From: Sediminispirochaeta smaragdinae DSM 11293
GTDB lineage: Bacteria > Spirochaetota > Spirochaetia > DSM-16054 > Sediminispirochaetaceae
DNA: 64,000 bases
NCBI RefSeq assembly: GCF_000143985.1
Contig: NC_014364.1
Span: forward strand, 1,736,001 to 1,800,000
Reading direction: 5' to 3'
Shown here: positions 8,364 to 17,936 of the stretch, one piece after another
Layout of the letters: the number at the start of each line of letters is the position of its first letter
Numbering within the stretch: position 1 is the first letter of the stretch
The notes under the pieces: model-generated
Seen by the model: the letters and a program-made list of their open reading frames with translations, nothing else
What the model was told of the DNA's origin: nothing
Databases searched by the model: none
Position numbers and translations under genes: made by a program

Positions 8364-9596
8364 GTGAGAGAGAAGAATGATAAGCAACTTCGAGATTTCA
8401 GTGAAGTTTATGATTTGACCATTGCAAGGGCAGCAGAGCTTGCAGATGGATATGTTTCCACGGAAGAGGTAGAGCCCGGACTATGTCGGGGTAGAGTGCT
8501 TGCCATGGATATATGCACCGACCGTGAGCTTCCCCCCTTCGATAGGGTTGCTATGGATGGATATGCCTGCCGGAGGGGCGATCTTCCGGGTACGTTGCGA
8601 CTTATCGGCGACAGCGCAGCCGGCAGCCGTGATCGGCTGAAAGTCGAGCCGAAAACGTGTGTCAAGGTTATGACGGGGACCGTATTGCCGGAAGGGGCCG
8701 ACATGGTTGCAATGGTCGAGTACTCTTCGGAACATACCGATGGTAGCACTACCTATATTACTCTGGAAGATGCTCGTATTATTGACGGTTCTTCCAACTT
8801 TAGTCCCCAGGGTGAGGATGTAAAGGCTGGATCGCTGGTTCTTAGCGCCGGAACCGTACTTTCGTCCAAGCATATCGCTCTCCTTGCATCGGTCGGGTAT
8901 GCAAGGCCCTTGGTGAGGCGTCTTCCAAGGGTCGGTCTTCTTGCAAGCGGGAATGAAGTGATAGAACCTGAAGAGAACCCTGACCCCTTTCAGGTCAGAA
9001 ATGCGAATGCGAGCCAGGCAATGGCTCAATTGGGAGAATTGGGAATACGCCCCCGCTATTACGGTATCGTTCCCGATGATGTCGGGCAGCTTTCTTCCGT
9101 GCTTAAGCATGCCGCTATGGAAAATGATCTCATACTGATGAGCGGCGGAGTCTCCATGGGGGAGTATGATTTTGCACCCGATGCCATTACCGAGAACGGG
9201 TTTACCATCCTTTATGACAGAATAGCAGTGAAGCCGGGACGTCCGTCGACCTTTGCCGTCTCAGAACGTGCTGATCTCTTTGGCCTTCCGGGAAATCCCG
9301 TTGCCAGTTTTGTGATAACGGAACTACTTGTCAAACCCTATCTCTACCGGCTTATGGGGGCACACTTCCAGCCTTTTATGGCCCGCTGTCCCTTGGCAGA
9401 GGCGTTTCTCCGCCGTGATGCCGAACGCGAGGAGTGGTTCCCCGTAACCATCGGGAACGATGGCTCTGCACGACCCATTGCCTACCATGGCTCAGGCCAT
9501 TTCCAGGCGTTACCTGCCGCCGATGGATTCATGAAAATTGATCGGGGAATCTCAGAGATGAAGAAAGGAAAAATGGTTGTTGTTAGATCCATATAA
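8364..9596 (+). CDS. moeA: Molybdopterin molybdenumtransferase MoeA
   Basis: A 410-residue cytoplasmic enzyme that inserts molybdate into adenylylated molybdopterin. Family landmarks are 'LPPFDRVAMDGYA', 'KVMTGTVLPEGADMVAMVEY', the MPT-binding 'DLILMSGGVSMGEYDF', and 'VKPGRPSTFA...FGLPGNPVASFV'. The GTG at 8364 is chosen because GGAG lies 10 bases upstream and it gives the usual family length. An in-frame ATG at 8220 would add 48 residues of non-conserved sequence across the promoter region. It is the first gene of a Moco operon and overlaps moaA by 20 bases. Confidence 0.9.
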   Translation: MREKNDKQLRDFSEVYDLTIARAAELADGYVSTEEVEPGLCRGRVLAMDICTDRELPPFDRVAMDGYACRRGDLPGTLRLIGDSAAGSRDRLKVEPKTCVKVMTGTVLPEGADMVAMVEYSSEHTDGSTTYITLEDARIIDGSSNFSPQGEDVKAGSLVLSAGTVLSSKHIALLASVGYARPLVRRLPRVGLLASGNEVIEPEENPDPFQVRNANASQAMAQLGELGIRPRYYGIVPDDVGQLSSVLKHAAMENDLILMSGGVSMGEYDFAPDAITENGFTILYDRIAVKPGRPSTFAVSERADLFGLPGNPVASFVITELLVKPYLYRLMGAHFQPFMARCPLAEAFLRRDAEREEWFPVTIGNDGSARPIAYHGSGHFQALPAADGFMKIDRGISEMKKGKMVVVRSI

Positions 9597-10380
9597 ACGC
9601 CACATACACTACCTCCGTATATCGGTGACCGATCGCTGTAATCTGCGTTGCGTCTACTGTATGCCGGAAGAGGGGGTTCCTCTTATCCCTCATGATCAAA
9701 TTCTCTCCCTTGAGGAAATTCGCGATATCGTGAAGGTCGCCCTTTCCTTGGGAATAGACAAAATAAGGTTGACCGGCGGGGAACCGCTGGTGCGAAAAGG
9801 AATTGTCGATCTGGTGGCGATGATTGCCTCCTTCGAAGGCCTTCGTGATCTTGCAATGACCACCAACGGCATATTGCTCTCAACCTTTGCCGCGGATCTG
9901 AAAGCCGCGGGTTTGAACCGGGTGAATGTCAGCCTGGATACCATGGATCCGGTCCGCTATGCGGAGATAACCAGGGGCGGAAAAATAGAAGATGTCCTCG
10001 AAGGGCTTGCCGCCGCAAAGGCTGCGGGGCTTTCACCGATTAAGCTCAATGCCGTGGTTCCCTTTAATTCCGGCCCCCTGGCTGCCGGGGATGTTGCCCG
10101 TTTTGGCGAAGAACAGGGATTTGAGGTGCGTTTTATTCACCAGATGGATCTTCAGGCCGGTGAATTTACCGTTGTCGAAGGGGGCGAGGGAGGGGATTGT
10201 GCACACTGCAGCCGTCTCAGGCTTTCGAGTCGAGGGATTATTTACCCCTGTCTCTTCAATGATATAGGATTTGATGTGAAGACGTTAGGCGCACGGGAGG
10301 CAATTCTTGCCGCCGTACGCGGTAAACCGAAATGTGGTGTTCCCGGCAGTGGAAATACCTTCTATGGCCTCGGAGGATAG
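9577..10380 (+). CDS. moaA: GTP 3',8-cyclase MoaA, compact form
   Basis: A radical SAM enzyme for the first step of molybdopterin synthesis. The SAM cluster motif is C21-x3-C25-x2-C28 ('CNLRCVYC'), the SAM site is 'RLTGGEP', and the second cluster uses C208, C211 and C225 with the substrate arginines in 'CSRLRL'. The C-terminal Gly-Gly tail that MoaA needs is kept ('YGLGG'). At 267 residues it is about 55-60 shorter than usual; the missing part lies between the barrel end ('FIHQMDL') and the second cluster. The TTG start at 9577 follows AAAGGA. Confidence 0.88.
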   Translation: MLLDPYKRHIHYLRISVTDRCNLRCVYCMPEEGVPLIPHDQILSLEEIRDIVKVALSLGIDKIRLTGGEPLVRKGIVDLVAMIASFEGLRDLAMTTNGILLSTFAADLKAAGLNRVNVSLDTMDPVRYAEITRGGKIEDVLEGLAAAKAAGLSPIKLNAVVPFNSGPLAAGDVARFGEEQGFEVRFIHQMDLQAGEFTVVEGGEGGDCAHCSRLRLSSRGIIYPCLFNDIGFDVKTLGAREAILAAVRGKPKCGVPGSGNTFYGLGG

Positions 10381-10382
10381 TT

Positions 10383-10877
10383 ATGAGCGAATATGACCCT
10401 TCCGGTGAAATCAGAAAGGCGGAGGGACGATTAACCCATGTCGATGAGACGGGTAGGGCGTCGATGATTGATGTGGGAGACAAGGTTCCGGTCAGACGAG
10501 TTGCCATAGCGGCGGGGCGTATTACCCTGGCCCCCTCTACGGTGGCACTCATACGGGAGAACAAGGTAAAAAAGGGGGATGTTTTGACGGTCGCCCAGAT
10601 CGCGGGGATTCAGGCGGCGAAACATACCCATCATTTGATCCCCCTTTGCCATCCCTTACCCCTGACCAAGGTTGATGTCCGTACCAAACTCACCGATGAC
10701 GGGGTAGCGGTGGAGGGCGAGGCCCGTTGTACCGGGAAGACCGGGGTCGAGATGGAGGCCCTGACCGCCGTGCATGTGGCCCTGCTTACGATTTACGATA
10801 TGTGCAAGGCCGTGGATAAAAGTATGGTTATGGAAGGAATTCATCTTGTTGAAAAACGGAAGGAAGTAATCGAATGA
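10383..10877 (+). CDS. moaC: Cyclic pyranopterin monophosphate synthase MoaC
   Basis: A 164-residue protein that converts the MoaA product into cyclic pyranopterin monophosphate. Family motifs are '[16 protein letters not shown]', the histidine cluster '[13 protein letters not shown]', and '[23 protein letters not shown]', with the catalytic lysine expected in '[10 protein letters not shown]'. It starts 2 bases after moaA and overlaps the next gene by 4 bases (ATGA), so the Moco genes are translationally coupled. Confidence 0.93.
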   Translation: MSEYDPSGEIRKAEGRLTHVDETGRASMIDVGDKVPVRRVAIAAGRITLAPSTVALIRENKVKKGDVLTVAQIAGIQAAKHTHHLIPLCHPLPLTKVDVRTKLTDDGVAVEGEARCTGKTGVEMEALTAVHVALLTIYDMCKAVDKSMVMEGIHLVEKRKEVIE

Positions 10878-11800
10878 AGATCACAGCAGAATCGATCAAT
10901 ATATCGGAGGAGAAGGGAACGGCAAAGCATCCGGTTCCTCACATTGGAGTCTATGACCACGGCTTTCGTGGCGATGCCCATGCCGGTGATTGGCATCGCC
11001 AGATTAGTCTGCTCGGGAACCCGAGTATCAGACGTTTCGAAGAACGCATGACAAGAAAGATCGGTCCGGGAGAGTTCGGCGAAAATATTACCGTCGACGG
11101 GATAGATCTGAACGATGTCGCCGTTCTGGACCGGTTTCGGATCGGCGATGTTGAGCTGGAGATTACACAGATCGGAAAGAGCTGTCACGGCGACGATTGT
11201 GCCATCTATCGTGAGGTGGGAAAGTGTGTCATGCCCAAGGAAGGGCTCTTTGCCAGGGTCATAAAGCAAGGCACCATACAACAGGGTGCCGAGATGGAAT
11301 ATCTGCCCCGCCCCTTTACCGTTCGGGTCATAACCATCAGCGATAGGGCGTATGCCGGCGTCTACGAGGATATCTCAGGCCCGAGAATCACCGAATTGGT
11401 AAAAGCAGGCTTTTCGACGAAGCGTTACCATCTGAAAACTATCTACCAGCTTCTTCCCGATGATCAGGCTGCCATTGAGGCTGCTCTTCGGAGTGCTGTG
11501 GAAGCGGGGGACGATTTGATTTTTACCACCGGAGGCACGGGCATCGGACCTCGCGATGTGACACCTGAGGCGGTTATGGCCGTTGCCGACAAGATCCTGC
11601 CCGGTGTTATGGACCATATTCGTCTCAAATATGGGGCGGAAAAGCCGAATGCCCTTTTCTCCAGGAGTCTCTGTGCCATATCGGGACACTCAAGTATCTT
11701 TGCCCTTCCGGGCAGCGTTCGAGCGGTGGAAGAATATATGAGGGAATTACTGGGCATGATCGACCACATGGTTATCATGATCCACGGCATCGGCCATTAA
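10874..11800 (+). CDS. MOSC domain fused to MogA/MoaB-type molybdopterin adenylyltransferase
   Basis: A 308-residue two-domain protein. Residues 1 to about 150 form a MOSC domain ('HRQISLL' and the cysteine motif 'GKSCHGDDC'), the fold that handles Moco sulfur or transfers it. Residues about 152-308 form a MogA/MoaB domain ('[21 protein letters not shown]', '[16 protein letters not shown]', '[13 protein letters not shown]'), which adenylylates molybdopterin before MoeA adds molybdate. The reading frame is continuous with no sign of frameshift. Its stop TAA overlaps the stop of the convergent cobC gene. Confidence 0.88.
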   Translation: MKITAESINISEEKGTAKHPVPHIGVYDHGFRGDAHAGDWHRQISLLGNPSIRRFEERMTRKIGPGEFGENITVDGIDLNDVAVLDRFRIGDVELEITQIGKSCHGDDCAIYREVGKCVMPKEGLFARVIKQGTIQQGAEMEYLPRPFTVRVITISDRAYAGVYEDISGPRITELVKAGFSTKRYHLKTIYQLLPDDQAAIEAALRSAVEAGDDLIFTTGGTGIGPRDVTPEAVMAVADKILPGVMDHIRLKYGAEKPNALFSRSLCAISGHSSIFALPGSVRAVEEYMRELLGMIDHMVIMIHGIGH

Positions 11801-12399
11801 TGGAGATTTACCCCATCAATGAGGTAATTCCCATCGTCGAAAATTTTTATTGTACAGAAATTTCCCCGATCGACGGAGAAGAGCCAATGTCCTTCTATTC
11901 CTCTTCCGGTAAGGATAGATAGAAGGCATCGTATGGGCCCGCCGTGGGTAAGTACGAGGATACTGTCTGATGCTGTCCCTTCTATTTCCTGTTTCCAAAA
12001 CGCTTCGACTCGTTTCTGAAGCATGGCAAGACTTTCTCCCCCTGGCGCGGGAATGTTTGGATCGGTAAGCCACCTGTCAAAGAGATCCGGATCCTTTGCT
12101 TTGACAGTTTTTGATCGGCAGCCCTCCCAGCGACCGAAATCCAACTCTTCGAGCCGTTTGTCCCAGCTTACCATGGTACTCGCACCTTCCTCCTCCTTCG
12201 CAGCCCAAAATGGATCGATGGTTTGACGACAACGAAGCAGGGGACTCGAGAAAATTCGTTTTGGGGCAAAGGTAAGCAGGAGGCCGACAAGTTCCATGGC
12301 CCGTTCTCTTCCTTCCGGAGAGAGGGGAGGGTTGCTCCCCCGCCCAATATAACCGACTCCTTCGCATTCGGCGTGACGAAGCAGGATGATCGTTTTCAT
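11797..12399 (-). CDS. cobC: Histidine phosphatase, probable alpha-ribazole phosphatase
   Basis: A 200-residue member of the histidine phosphatase superfamily. It has the LLRHAE motif (R8, H9 phospho-acceptor), 'LEELDFGRWEG' and a second histidine in 'LVLTHGGPIR'. CobC removes phosphate from alpha-ribazole phosphate in late cobalamin assembly. The assignment to CobC rather than another phosphatase rests on its place directly after cobU and cobS on the same strand, 1 base from cobS. Confidence 0.8.
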   Translation of the reverse strand: MKTIILLRHAECEGVGYIGRGSNPPLSPEGRERAMELVGLLLTFAPKRIFSSPLLRCRQTIDPFWAAKEEEGASTMVSWDKRLEELDFGRWEGCRSKTVKAKDPDLFDRWLTDPNIPAPGGESLAMLQKRVEAFWKQEIEGTASDSILVLTHGGPIRCLLSILTGRGIEGHWLFSVDRGNFCTIKIFDDGNYLIDGVNLH

Positions 12400-12400
12400 G

Positions 12401-13141
12401 TCAGAAGAATTTCGAGATGGGGACGATGAGTATGAGTACGCAAAGTTCGCAGAATTCGATTACTGCGCCGTAGACATCCCCGGTAAGCCCCTCGAGTTGG
12501 GAGGAAACCCATGCTGCAGCAAGCATCGTCAATACCACCGCAAGGATGACGGCAATGAGTCCTGCGGGGCCGGAGACCAGCAGCGCGACAAGGATGGCAA
12601 AAACTCCTCCGATTACAACTTCCCGAAGCTTACCGTAGCGTTTGAAAAACTGGCCCATACCCTCACGACGGGCAGCGGGAAAGAGACGAATGGCAAGCAA
12701 TGTTGCCCAACGTCCCGCCGTCGGGGCCGCTACAAGGACCGTGGCCAAGCCTGCTTCCATACTCTCTGCGGTCATACGCCACTTGGTCAGAAGGAAAAGC
12801 ATGAGCGTTATAGCCCCAAAGGCTCCGACCCTGCTGTCCTTCATAATCGCAAGCTTCTCTTCTTTTGTTTTCCCTCCCCCAATTCCGTCGGCAAGGTCCG
12901 ACAAACCATCAAGGTGGAGCCCCCCGGTCACAAGCGTCCAGATGAGGAGGACAAGCGCGGAGGCTGTTTCCTGAGACCAAAGCAGTGAGGCCCCCTTTGC
13001 CATGGCAAAAAGGAGTGCTCCGATAAGGGTTCCGACCAGAGGATAATAGAGAGCCGATGCTGCAACGGCCTCAAGATTTTCATCCTCACGGTAGGGAATG
13101 GGTATGATCGTTAAAAATCTCAGAGCGTAGAGCAATTTCAT
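12401..13141 (-). CDS. cobS: Adenosylcobinamide-GDP ribazoletransferase CobS
   Basis: A 246-residue integral membrane protein that joins alpha-ribazole to adenosylcobinamide-GDP. The conserved acidic loop 'LDGLSDLADGIGGGKTKEEKLAIMKDSRVGAFG' (about residues 78-110) is present, followed by several hydrophobic helices. It overlaps cobU by 4 bases. Confidence 0.93.
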   Translation of the reverse strand: MKLLYALRFLTIIPIPYREDENLEAVAASALYYPLVGTLIGALLFAMAKGASLLWSQETASALVLLIWTLVTGGLHLDGLSDLADGIGGGKTKEEKLAIMKDSRVGAFGAITLMLFLLTKWRMTAESMEAGLATVLVAAPTAGRWATLLAIRLFPAARREGMGQFFKRYGKLREVVIGGVFAILVALLVSGPAGLIAVILAVVLTMLAAAWVSSQLEGLTGDVYGAVIEFCELCVLILIVPISKFF

Positions 13142-13701
13142 TGCCTCTGCCCCTTTAGCGTGTTTGCTATTCCCGCAATCATATAAACCACCTCGTCCGC
13201 ATGGCGGGCAATAAGCTGGTGGCTGAGGCCTGCAATATCCTGAAACATTCCTCCCAGCGGGGTTGGAGAGACAAGGCCCGCTTCCACGTAATTCGATACG
13301 ATGATAAGTTCCGGCTCGATCCTGCGTGAGGCGGAAATGATCGCTTCCACCTCGGCCAATACGGCCTTCTGTGCCTCTTTCGGATCGGGAGCCTCACCTT
13401 TCATGAGTATGATATTGGTGGCCAGAAGGGTAAGGCAGTCGAGGATGACCGCCCCCTTGTCCCGTGCCGCTTCATCCAGCACATCAGCGACGAAGTAGGG
13501 TTCTTCAACGGTTATCCAGGAGTCGGGCCGGGAGGCTCGGTGATGCCGAATCCTCTCTTCCATCCCCGGATCCAGGCCTTGAGCCGTGGCCAGATAGAGA
13601 ATGGTTTTTCCTGTCTGCTTTTCTCGTTCTGCGGCCCGTTTTTGTGCCCAGCCGGTTTTTCCGCTTTTTGTTCCTCCGAGTACCAACGTCAGATGTCCCA
13701 T
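13138..13701 (-). CDS. cobU: Bifunctional adenosylcobinamide kinase/guanylyltransferase CobU
   Basis: A 187-residue P-loop enzyme that phosphorylates adenosylcobinamide and then attaches GMP. Walker A is 'GGTKSGKT' (9-16). Further family features are 'HRASRPDSWITVEEP' and 'LDCLTLLATN', and the His of 'RHHRASRP' is the expected GMP-accepting region. AAGG lies just before the ATG. It is the first gene of cobUSC; no cobalamin riboswitch core is visible in the 130 bases upstream. Confidence 0.93.
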   Translation of the reverse strand: MGHLTLVLGGTKSGKTGWAQKRAAEREKQTGKTILYLATAQGLDPGMEERIRHHRASRPDSWITVEEPYFVADVLDEAARDKGAVILDCLTLLATNIILMKGEAPDPKEAQKAVLAEVEAIISASRRIEPELIIVSNYVEAGLVSPTPLGGMFQDIAGLSHQLIARHADEVVYMIAGIANTLKGQRQ

Positions 13702-13785
13702 ACCTTAAGGCTCCATTCTTATAAGTATTATGAGAATATACTATCTGTTGGAGGAGAATTTGTCATTAGTTATTGCTGTGCTGAG

Positions 13786-13824
13786 AAGGGTGGGACGAGA
13801 GAATGCTTAGCACCCTTTCGTCCC
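13786..13824. repeat. Two interleaved inverted repeats between mmsB and cobU
   Basis: Arms AAGGGTG (13786-13792) and CACCCTT (13811-13817) interleave with arms GGGACGA (13792-13798) and TCGTCCC (13818-13824). The two 7-base stems overlap in order and cannot both form fully, as in an attenuator switch. It lies just after the mmsB stop and before cobU, so it could end one unit or regulate the next. There is no T-run. Confidence 0.4.
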
Positions 13825-13832
13825 CGATACTG

Positions 13833-15005
13833 CTATGCTGCCTGGGATTTCGATTTTGTGTAGACATCGAAACAGACTGCGCCAAGGAGTACGAGACCCT
13901 TGATCGCCTGCTGCCAGTCGACGCTGACACCCATAATCGACATGCCGTTATTCAACACACCCATTACCAGAGCGCCGACAATTGCCCCAACGACGGTACC
14001 CACACCGCCTGAAGCGGATGCCCCGCCGATGAAACAGGAGGCAATGGCGTCCAATTCGAACATGTTTCCTGCTTTGGGGGTTGCGGCATTCAGGCGCCCC
14101 GCCACCACCATCCCGGCAAGTGCCGAGAGCAGCCCCATATTGGTATAGACGAGAAACATAACGCGTTTTGTCTTAACCCCGGAAAGTTTTGCCGCCTTTT
14201 CGTTGCCGCCGAGGGCGTAGATGTGGCGGCCGAAGATGGTTTTCTGGGTTATGAAGGTGTACAACAGTACCAGACCAATGAGCAGGACCATGATGATGGG
14301 AATCCCGTTGTAGAGTGCAAGACTCAGCGTGAGCCAGTTGATAGCGACGACAACGATGAATATCCGAATCACCTCAAATCCGAAAGGAAGAATTTCGAAG
14401 CCGTATTTTACCTTGTTTCGTCTGCCGCGCAGAATAGAGATGATAAAGAGAGCGGAAAAAAGTATCCCGAGAATGAGGGCGATAGCGTTGAAAGGGCCTA
14501 TCGTCCAGTCCCTTCCAGGCAGATACCCTGCGGCAATAGCCTGAAAAGATTTCTCAAAGGGCGCCTTTGTCTGCCCTTTGAGGATGACCATGGTAAGCCC
14601 CCTGAAGGTAAGCATCCCGGCGAGGGTGACGATAAAGGGCGGGACCCTAAAATAGGCGATAAAAAGGCCGTGGAAGGCACCTACAAGGACTCCGACCAAG
14701 AGCGAGATAAGGATGGCCGGGGCAACCGGCATATTCATGTCCACCATGATGACCGCGGCAATGGCTCCTACAAAGGCCACAACGGAACCGACGGACAAAT
14801 CGATGTTTCCCGTCAGGACGCAGAGCAGCATTCCAATCGCGAGGATCAGTACATAACTGTTTTGCAGAATAAGGTTTGTGATATTTGCAGGTTTGAAAAG
14901 AATCCCTCTGGTAAGGATCTGAAAAAGGAGCATGATCAGGAATAACGCGATCACCATGCCGTATTGACGGATATTGTTCCTAAAATAGGTTTTGATACTA
15001 TTCAT
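13833..15005 (-). CDS. mmsB: Monosaccharide ABC transporter permease (MmsB/GguB/XylH type)
   Basis: A 390-residue membrane protein with about ten hydrophobic segments. It has the CUT2 signature '[18 protein letters not shown]' and '[22 protein letters not shown]'. Its length matches MmsB/XylH permeases rather than the roughly 320-residue RbsC type. It forms the channel for the importer encoded with mmsA and chvE. It overlaps mmsA by 4 bases and is the last gene of the unit. Confidence 0.9.
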   Translation of the reverse strand: MNSIKTYFRNNIRQYGMVIALFLIMLLFQILTRGILFKPANITNLILQNSYVLILAIGMLLCVLTGNIDLSVGSVVAFVGAIAAVIMVDMNMPVAPAILISLLVGVLVGAFHGLFIAYFRVPPFIVTLAGMLTFRGLTMVILKGQTKAPFEKSFQAIAAGYLPGRDWTIGPFNAIALILGILFSALFIISILRGRRNKVKYGFEILPFGFEVIRIFIVVVAINWLTLSLALYNGIPIIMVLLIGLVLLYTFITQKTIFGRHIYALGGNEKAAKLSGVKTKRVMFLVYTNMGLLSALAGMVVAGRLNAATPKAGNMFELDAIASCFIGGASASGGVGTVVGAIVGALVMGVLNNGMSIMGVSVDWQQAIKGLVLLGAVCFDVYTKSKSQAA

Positions 15006-16552
15006 ACCGTAATTTCCTTTGCTCGTTTTTGATGAGTCATGATTATTTTCATGATGCTTTCCTGGCTGGCCTCACCCTTTGATAGTTCCCCTGCAATCTC
15101 TCCGGCTGCAACGACATATATCCGGTCGCACATTCCCAGCAGTTCCGGCATTTCCGACGAGATCATGATAATCGACTTTCCTTCCAATGCAAGCTGATTA
15201 ATGATCTGATAGATTTCGTATTTTGCACCGACATCGATTCCCCGCGTCGGTTCGTCGAGGATCAGGACCTCCGGTTCGGCCATAATCCACTTTCCCAGCA
15301 CGACCTTCTGTTGGTTTCCCCCCGAGAGACTGTCCACCATCTGATCGATTCCCGAACACTTGATGGTGATTTTTTTGCGATATTTTTCTGCGGAGACAAT
15401 CTCTTCACTTGAATTGAGAACCCCCTTCTCACTTACCTTTTGCAGGGATGGAAGGGTTAGGTTGTGGCGGATATCGTCGATCAGGACGAGGCCGTAGCCT
15501 TTGCGATCCTCGGTCATATAGGCGATTCCGTTGTCGATTGCATCGCTGACACTATTGAGGACCACTTCATTTCCCGCTTTTACGATGCTGCCCTGGTGCT
15601 TTTGTCCATAGGATTTCCCGAAAAGACTCATTGCGAGTTCGGTACGTCCCGCACCCATGAGCCCGGCAAAGCCTACGACCTCTCCCTTTCTCACATTAAA
15701 GCTGGCATTTTTAATAACCTTGCGTTCATTATGCTGGGGATGATAGACGGTCCAATCCTTTACTTCGAAGACAACCTCGCCTATCTGCGAAGCGCGGAGG
15801 GGAAAACGGTCGACAATGTCTCTGCCCACCATACTTTTTATGATTCTGTCTTCATCAATGGTATCTATTCCCTTAACAAGGTTGTCGATCACTTTCCCAT
15901 CACGGATGACCGTAATGACATCGGCAACTTGTTCGACTTCGTTCAGTTTGTGTGAAATAAGAATGGAGGTGATGCCTTTATGCTTCAGTTCAAGCAAAAG
16001 ATCAAGCAGCTTATTACTCTCTTCATCATTCAGGGCGGCGGTGGGCTCGTCGAGGATCAGCAGCCTCACATCTTTTGCCAGAGCCTTGGCAATTTCCACC
16101 ATCTGTTGTTTCCCAACGCCGATATCGGAGACCAGGGTGGCCGGATTCTCATCGAGCCCGACAATCTTGAGCAGTTCCATGGCTCTGGAGGATGTTTTGT
16201 TCCAATCGATGATACTGTTTTTTGCCTGTTCATTTCCGAGGAAGATATTTTCGGCGATGGAAAGGTAGGGAATAAGTGCCAGTTCCTGGTGAATAATCAC
16301 GATGCCGAACTTTTCACTGTCTCTAATATCCTTGAATCTGCATTCATTCCCATTGAGAATGATTTCACCCTCGTAGCTACCGTAGGGGTAGACTCCGCTT
16401 AGAATATTCATCAAGGTGGATTTTCCCGCACCGTTTTCCCCCACCAGCGCGTGTATCTCCTGGGTATTGACCTTCATCGTTACCTCGTCGAGGGCAAGTA
16501 ACCCAGGAAACCGTTTCGTAATTCGACGCATTTCAAGATGTGTCTCAGCCAT
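15002..16552 (-). CDS. mmsA: Monosaccharide ABC transporter ATP-binding protein (MmsA/GguA)
   Basis: A 516-residue protein of two fused ABC domains, typical of CUT2 importers. The first domain has Walker A 'GENGAGKST', the signature region '[15 protein letters not shown]' and Walker B '[11 protein letters not shown]'. The second has the degenerate P-loop 'GLMGAGRTE' plus '[14 protein letters not shown]' and '[13 protein letters not shown]'. The ATG at 16552 has AAAGG 8 bases upstream; a start 27 bases earlier lacks support. A long stem-loop lies between this gene and chvE. Confidence 0.92.
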   Translation of the reverse strand: MAETHLEMRRITKRFPGLLALDEVTMKVNTQEIHALVGENGAGKSTLMNILSGVYPYGSYEGEIILNGNECRFKDIRDSEKFGIVIIHQELALIPYLSIAENIFLGNEQAKNSIIDWNKTSSRAMELLKIVGLDENPATLVSDIGVGKQQMVEIAKALAKDVRLLILDEPTAALNDEESNKLLDLLLELKHKGITSILISHKLNEVEQVADVITVIRDGKVIDNLVKGIDTIDEDRIIKSMVGRDIVDRFPLRASQIGEVVFEVKDWTVYHPQHNERKVIKNASFNVRKGEVVGFAGLMGAGRTELAMSLFGKSYGQKHQGSIVKAGNEVVLNSVSDAIDNGIAYMTEDRKGYGLVLIDDIRHNLTLPSLQKVSEKGVLNSSEEIVSAEKYRKKITIKCSGIDQMVDSLSGGNQQKVVLGKWIMAEPEVLILDEPTRGIDVGAKYEIYQIINQLALEGKSIIMISSEMPELLGMCDRIYVVAAGEIAGELSKGEASQESIMKIIMTHQKRAKEITV

Positions 16553-16580
16553 ATGTTTTGCCTTTCTTTCTGGAATCAAA

Positions 16581-16631
16581 AACTTGCATAGGACCGGCGG
16601 GCTTCCCCGCCGGTTCCTCTATTCGCAAGTT
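16581..16631 (-). promoter_or_regulatory. Long stem-loop at the end of chvE
   Basis: Outer arms AACTTGC/GCAAGTT (16581-16587, 16625-16631) enclose an inner stem with perfect 8-base GC arms (16594-16601, 16606-16613), extended by one A-T pair, on a CTTC loop. The structure reaches into the chvE stop codon and precedes mmsA. No T-run follows on the minus strand, suggesting partial termination or 3'-end protection that favours the binding protein. Confidence 0.7.
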
Positions 16632-17703
16632 ACTGCAGTTGATCTTTGGTGTAATATCCGGTATCAATCAACGCTTCTTCCCAGTTTGTGATATCGACGG
16701 AGACAGGTTCCTCAAGATATGAGGGGACGACCTTTACCCCGTTGTTGTATGTTGTGGTATCGTTGACCTCGGCTTCCTTTCCCTGCAGCACCGCATCGAC
16801 CATGTCGGCTGCACGTTGCGCAAGGACTCTCGTGTCCTTGAAGACGGTTTGGGCCTGTTCTCCCGCCAGAATCGACTTGATGGAAGGAATTTCGGCGTCC
16901 TGACCGGTTACGACCGGCATCGGCTTGGATGTGCCGTAGCCCACGCTCTTCAGCGATGAGAGAATGCCAATAGAAATTCCATCGTAGGGAGAAAGCACTG
17001 CGTCCACATTCGCATCTGAGTAGTGAGCCGTAAGGATATTGTCCATGCGCTGTTGTGCGGTGGCTCCATCCCAGCGAAGGGTTGCCACCTGATCAAAATC
17101 GGTTTGGCCGCTTTTTACCACCAACTGTCCGTTATCGATGTAGGTTTGAATTTCCGACATGGCTCCATCGAAGAAGAAGTAGGCGTTGTTGTCATCGGGA
17201 GATCCCGCGAAGATTTCGATATTGTAGGGGCCCTTCCCCTCTTTGAGGCCCAGCTTATCTACAAGATAGCTTCCTTCCTGAACGCCGACGAGAAAGTTAT
17301 CGAAGGTTGCGTAATAACTGACATGGGGGCTGTTTCGAATCAAACGGTCATAGGCAACAACCGGAATATCCTGATCTGCGGCCTTTTCAAGGACATTGGT
17401 CAATGACTCTCCGTCAATGGAGGCAATGACAAGTGCATCGGCTCCCTTTACAATCATATTTTCAAGCTGATTGACCTGGGCATCGATATTATCTTCGGCA
17501 TACTGTAGGTCTACTTTGTATCCCCGATCCTCGAGGATTTTTTTCATGTTTCCGCCGTCCTGAATCCAGCGCTGAGAGGACTGGGTCGGCATTGCGATTC
17601 CTACGATCTGCTGTCCTGAGTCCTGCTGTCCGTTTGCTGCAAGAGGCATTGCCAAAGCCAAGCAGAGTGCAATCGCCGCAAGTGTCTTTACGAATCGATC
17701 CAT
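16630..17703 (-). CDS. chvE: Monosaccharide-binding protein (ChvE-like)
   Basis: A 357-residue periplasmic binding protein. Residues 1 to about 25 are a signal peptide ([22 protein letters not shown]). The mature domain has the ChvE/XylF layout: '[17 protein letters not shown]', '[17 protein letters not shown]', 'VVAYDRLI', '[18 protein letters not shown]' and '[15 protein letters not shown]'. ChvE-type proteins bind aldoses such as glucose, galactose, xylose and arabinose. It is the first gene of the importer operon, preceded by AGAAGGAGAAG and a dyad at 17803-17817. Confidence 0.9.
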   Translation of the reverse strand: MDRFVKTLAAIALCLALAMPLAANGQQDSGQQIVGIAMPTQSSQRWIQDGGNMKKILEDRGYKVDLQYAEDNIDAQVNQLENMIVKGADALVIASIDGESLTNVLEKAADQDIPVVAYDRLIRNSPHVSYYATFDNFLVGVQEGSYLVDKLGLKEGKGPYNIEIFAGSPDDNNAYFFFDGAMSEIQTYIDNGQLVVKSGQTDFDQVATLRWDGATAQQRMDNILTAHYSDANVDAVLSPYDGISIGILSSLKSVGYGTSKPMPVVTGQDAEIPSIKSILAGEQAQTVFKDTRVLAQRAADMVDAVLQGKEAEVNDTTTYNNGVKVVPSYLEEPVSVDITNWEEALIDTGYYTKDQLQ

Positions 17704-17802
17704 ACTTCTTCTCCTTCTGATATGTTGTATTCAAAACCCTTTGATCATACGATCCGGGGATGAATCCGTTGCGTGGACGTAAACGCATCTCGAAATGATC
17801 AC

Positions 17803-17817
17803 AAACAATCATCGTTT
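17803..17817. promoter_or_regulatory. Near-perfect 15-bp dyad between chvE and the DeoR gene
   Basis: AAACAATCATCGTTT reads as AAAC-x-AT-n-AT-y-GTTT, symmetric except for one base pair. It lies 100 bases before chvE and 120 before the divergent DeoR regulator, a natural place for a shared operator. Binding by that regulator is inference. Confidence 0.5.
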
Positions 17818-17890
17818 ATGAACGACTGTGAATAAATCGTAGCATCGGTTTTTTTTGCCGTCAACAAAAACTTTATCATTGTTTTATCGA

Positions 17891-17919
17891 TTGCCAACTT
17901 TCTTGCTATTGCGTTATAG
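17891..17919 (+). promoter_or_regulatory. Promoter of the DeoR regulator gene
   Basis: TTGCCA (17891-17896) and TTATAG (17914-17919) are separated by 17 bases. The predicted start near 17926 gives a leader of about 11 bases that holds the GGAAGG ribosome site. Confidence 0.6.
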
Positions 17920-17936
17920 TACGTAATCGGAAGGAT

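Noticed and set aside
12386-12988. 200-codon plus-strand frame opposite cobS
   Set aside because: It mirrors a hydrophobic membrane protein on the other strand and has no domain.
13702-13832. Cobalamin riboswitch before cobU
   Set aside because: No B12-box-like GCCACTG core and too short a leader; only interleaved hairpins are seen.
14223-14945. 240-codon open frame on the plus strand opposite mmsB
   Set aside because: Extremely charged sequence (E/K/D/R/N) that mirrors the hydrophobic permease on the other strand.
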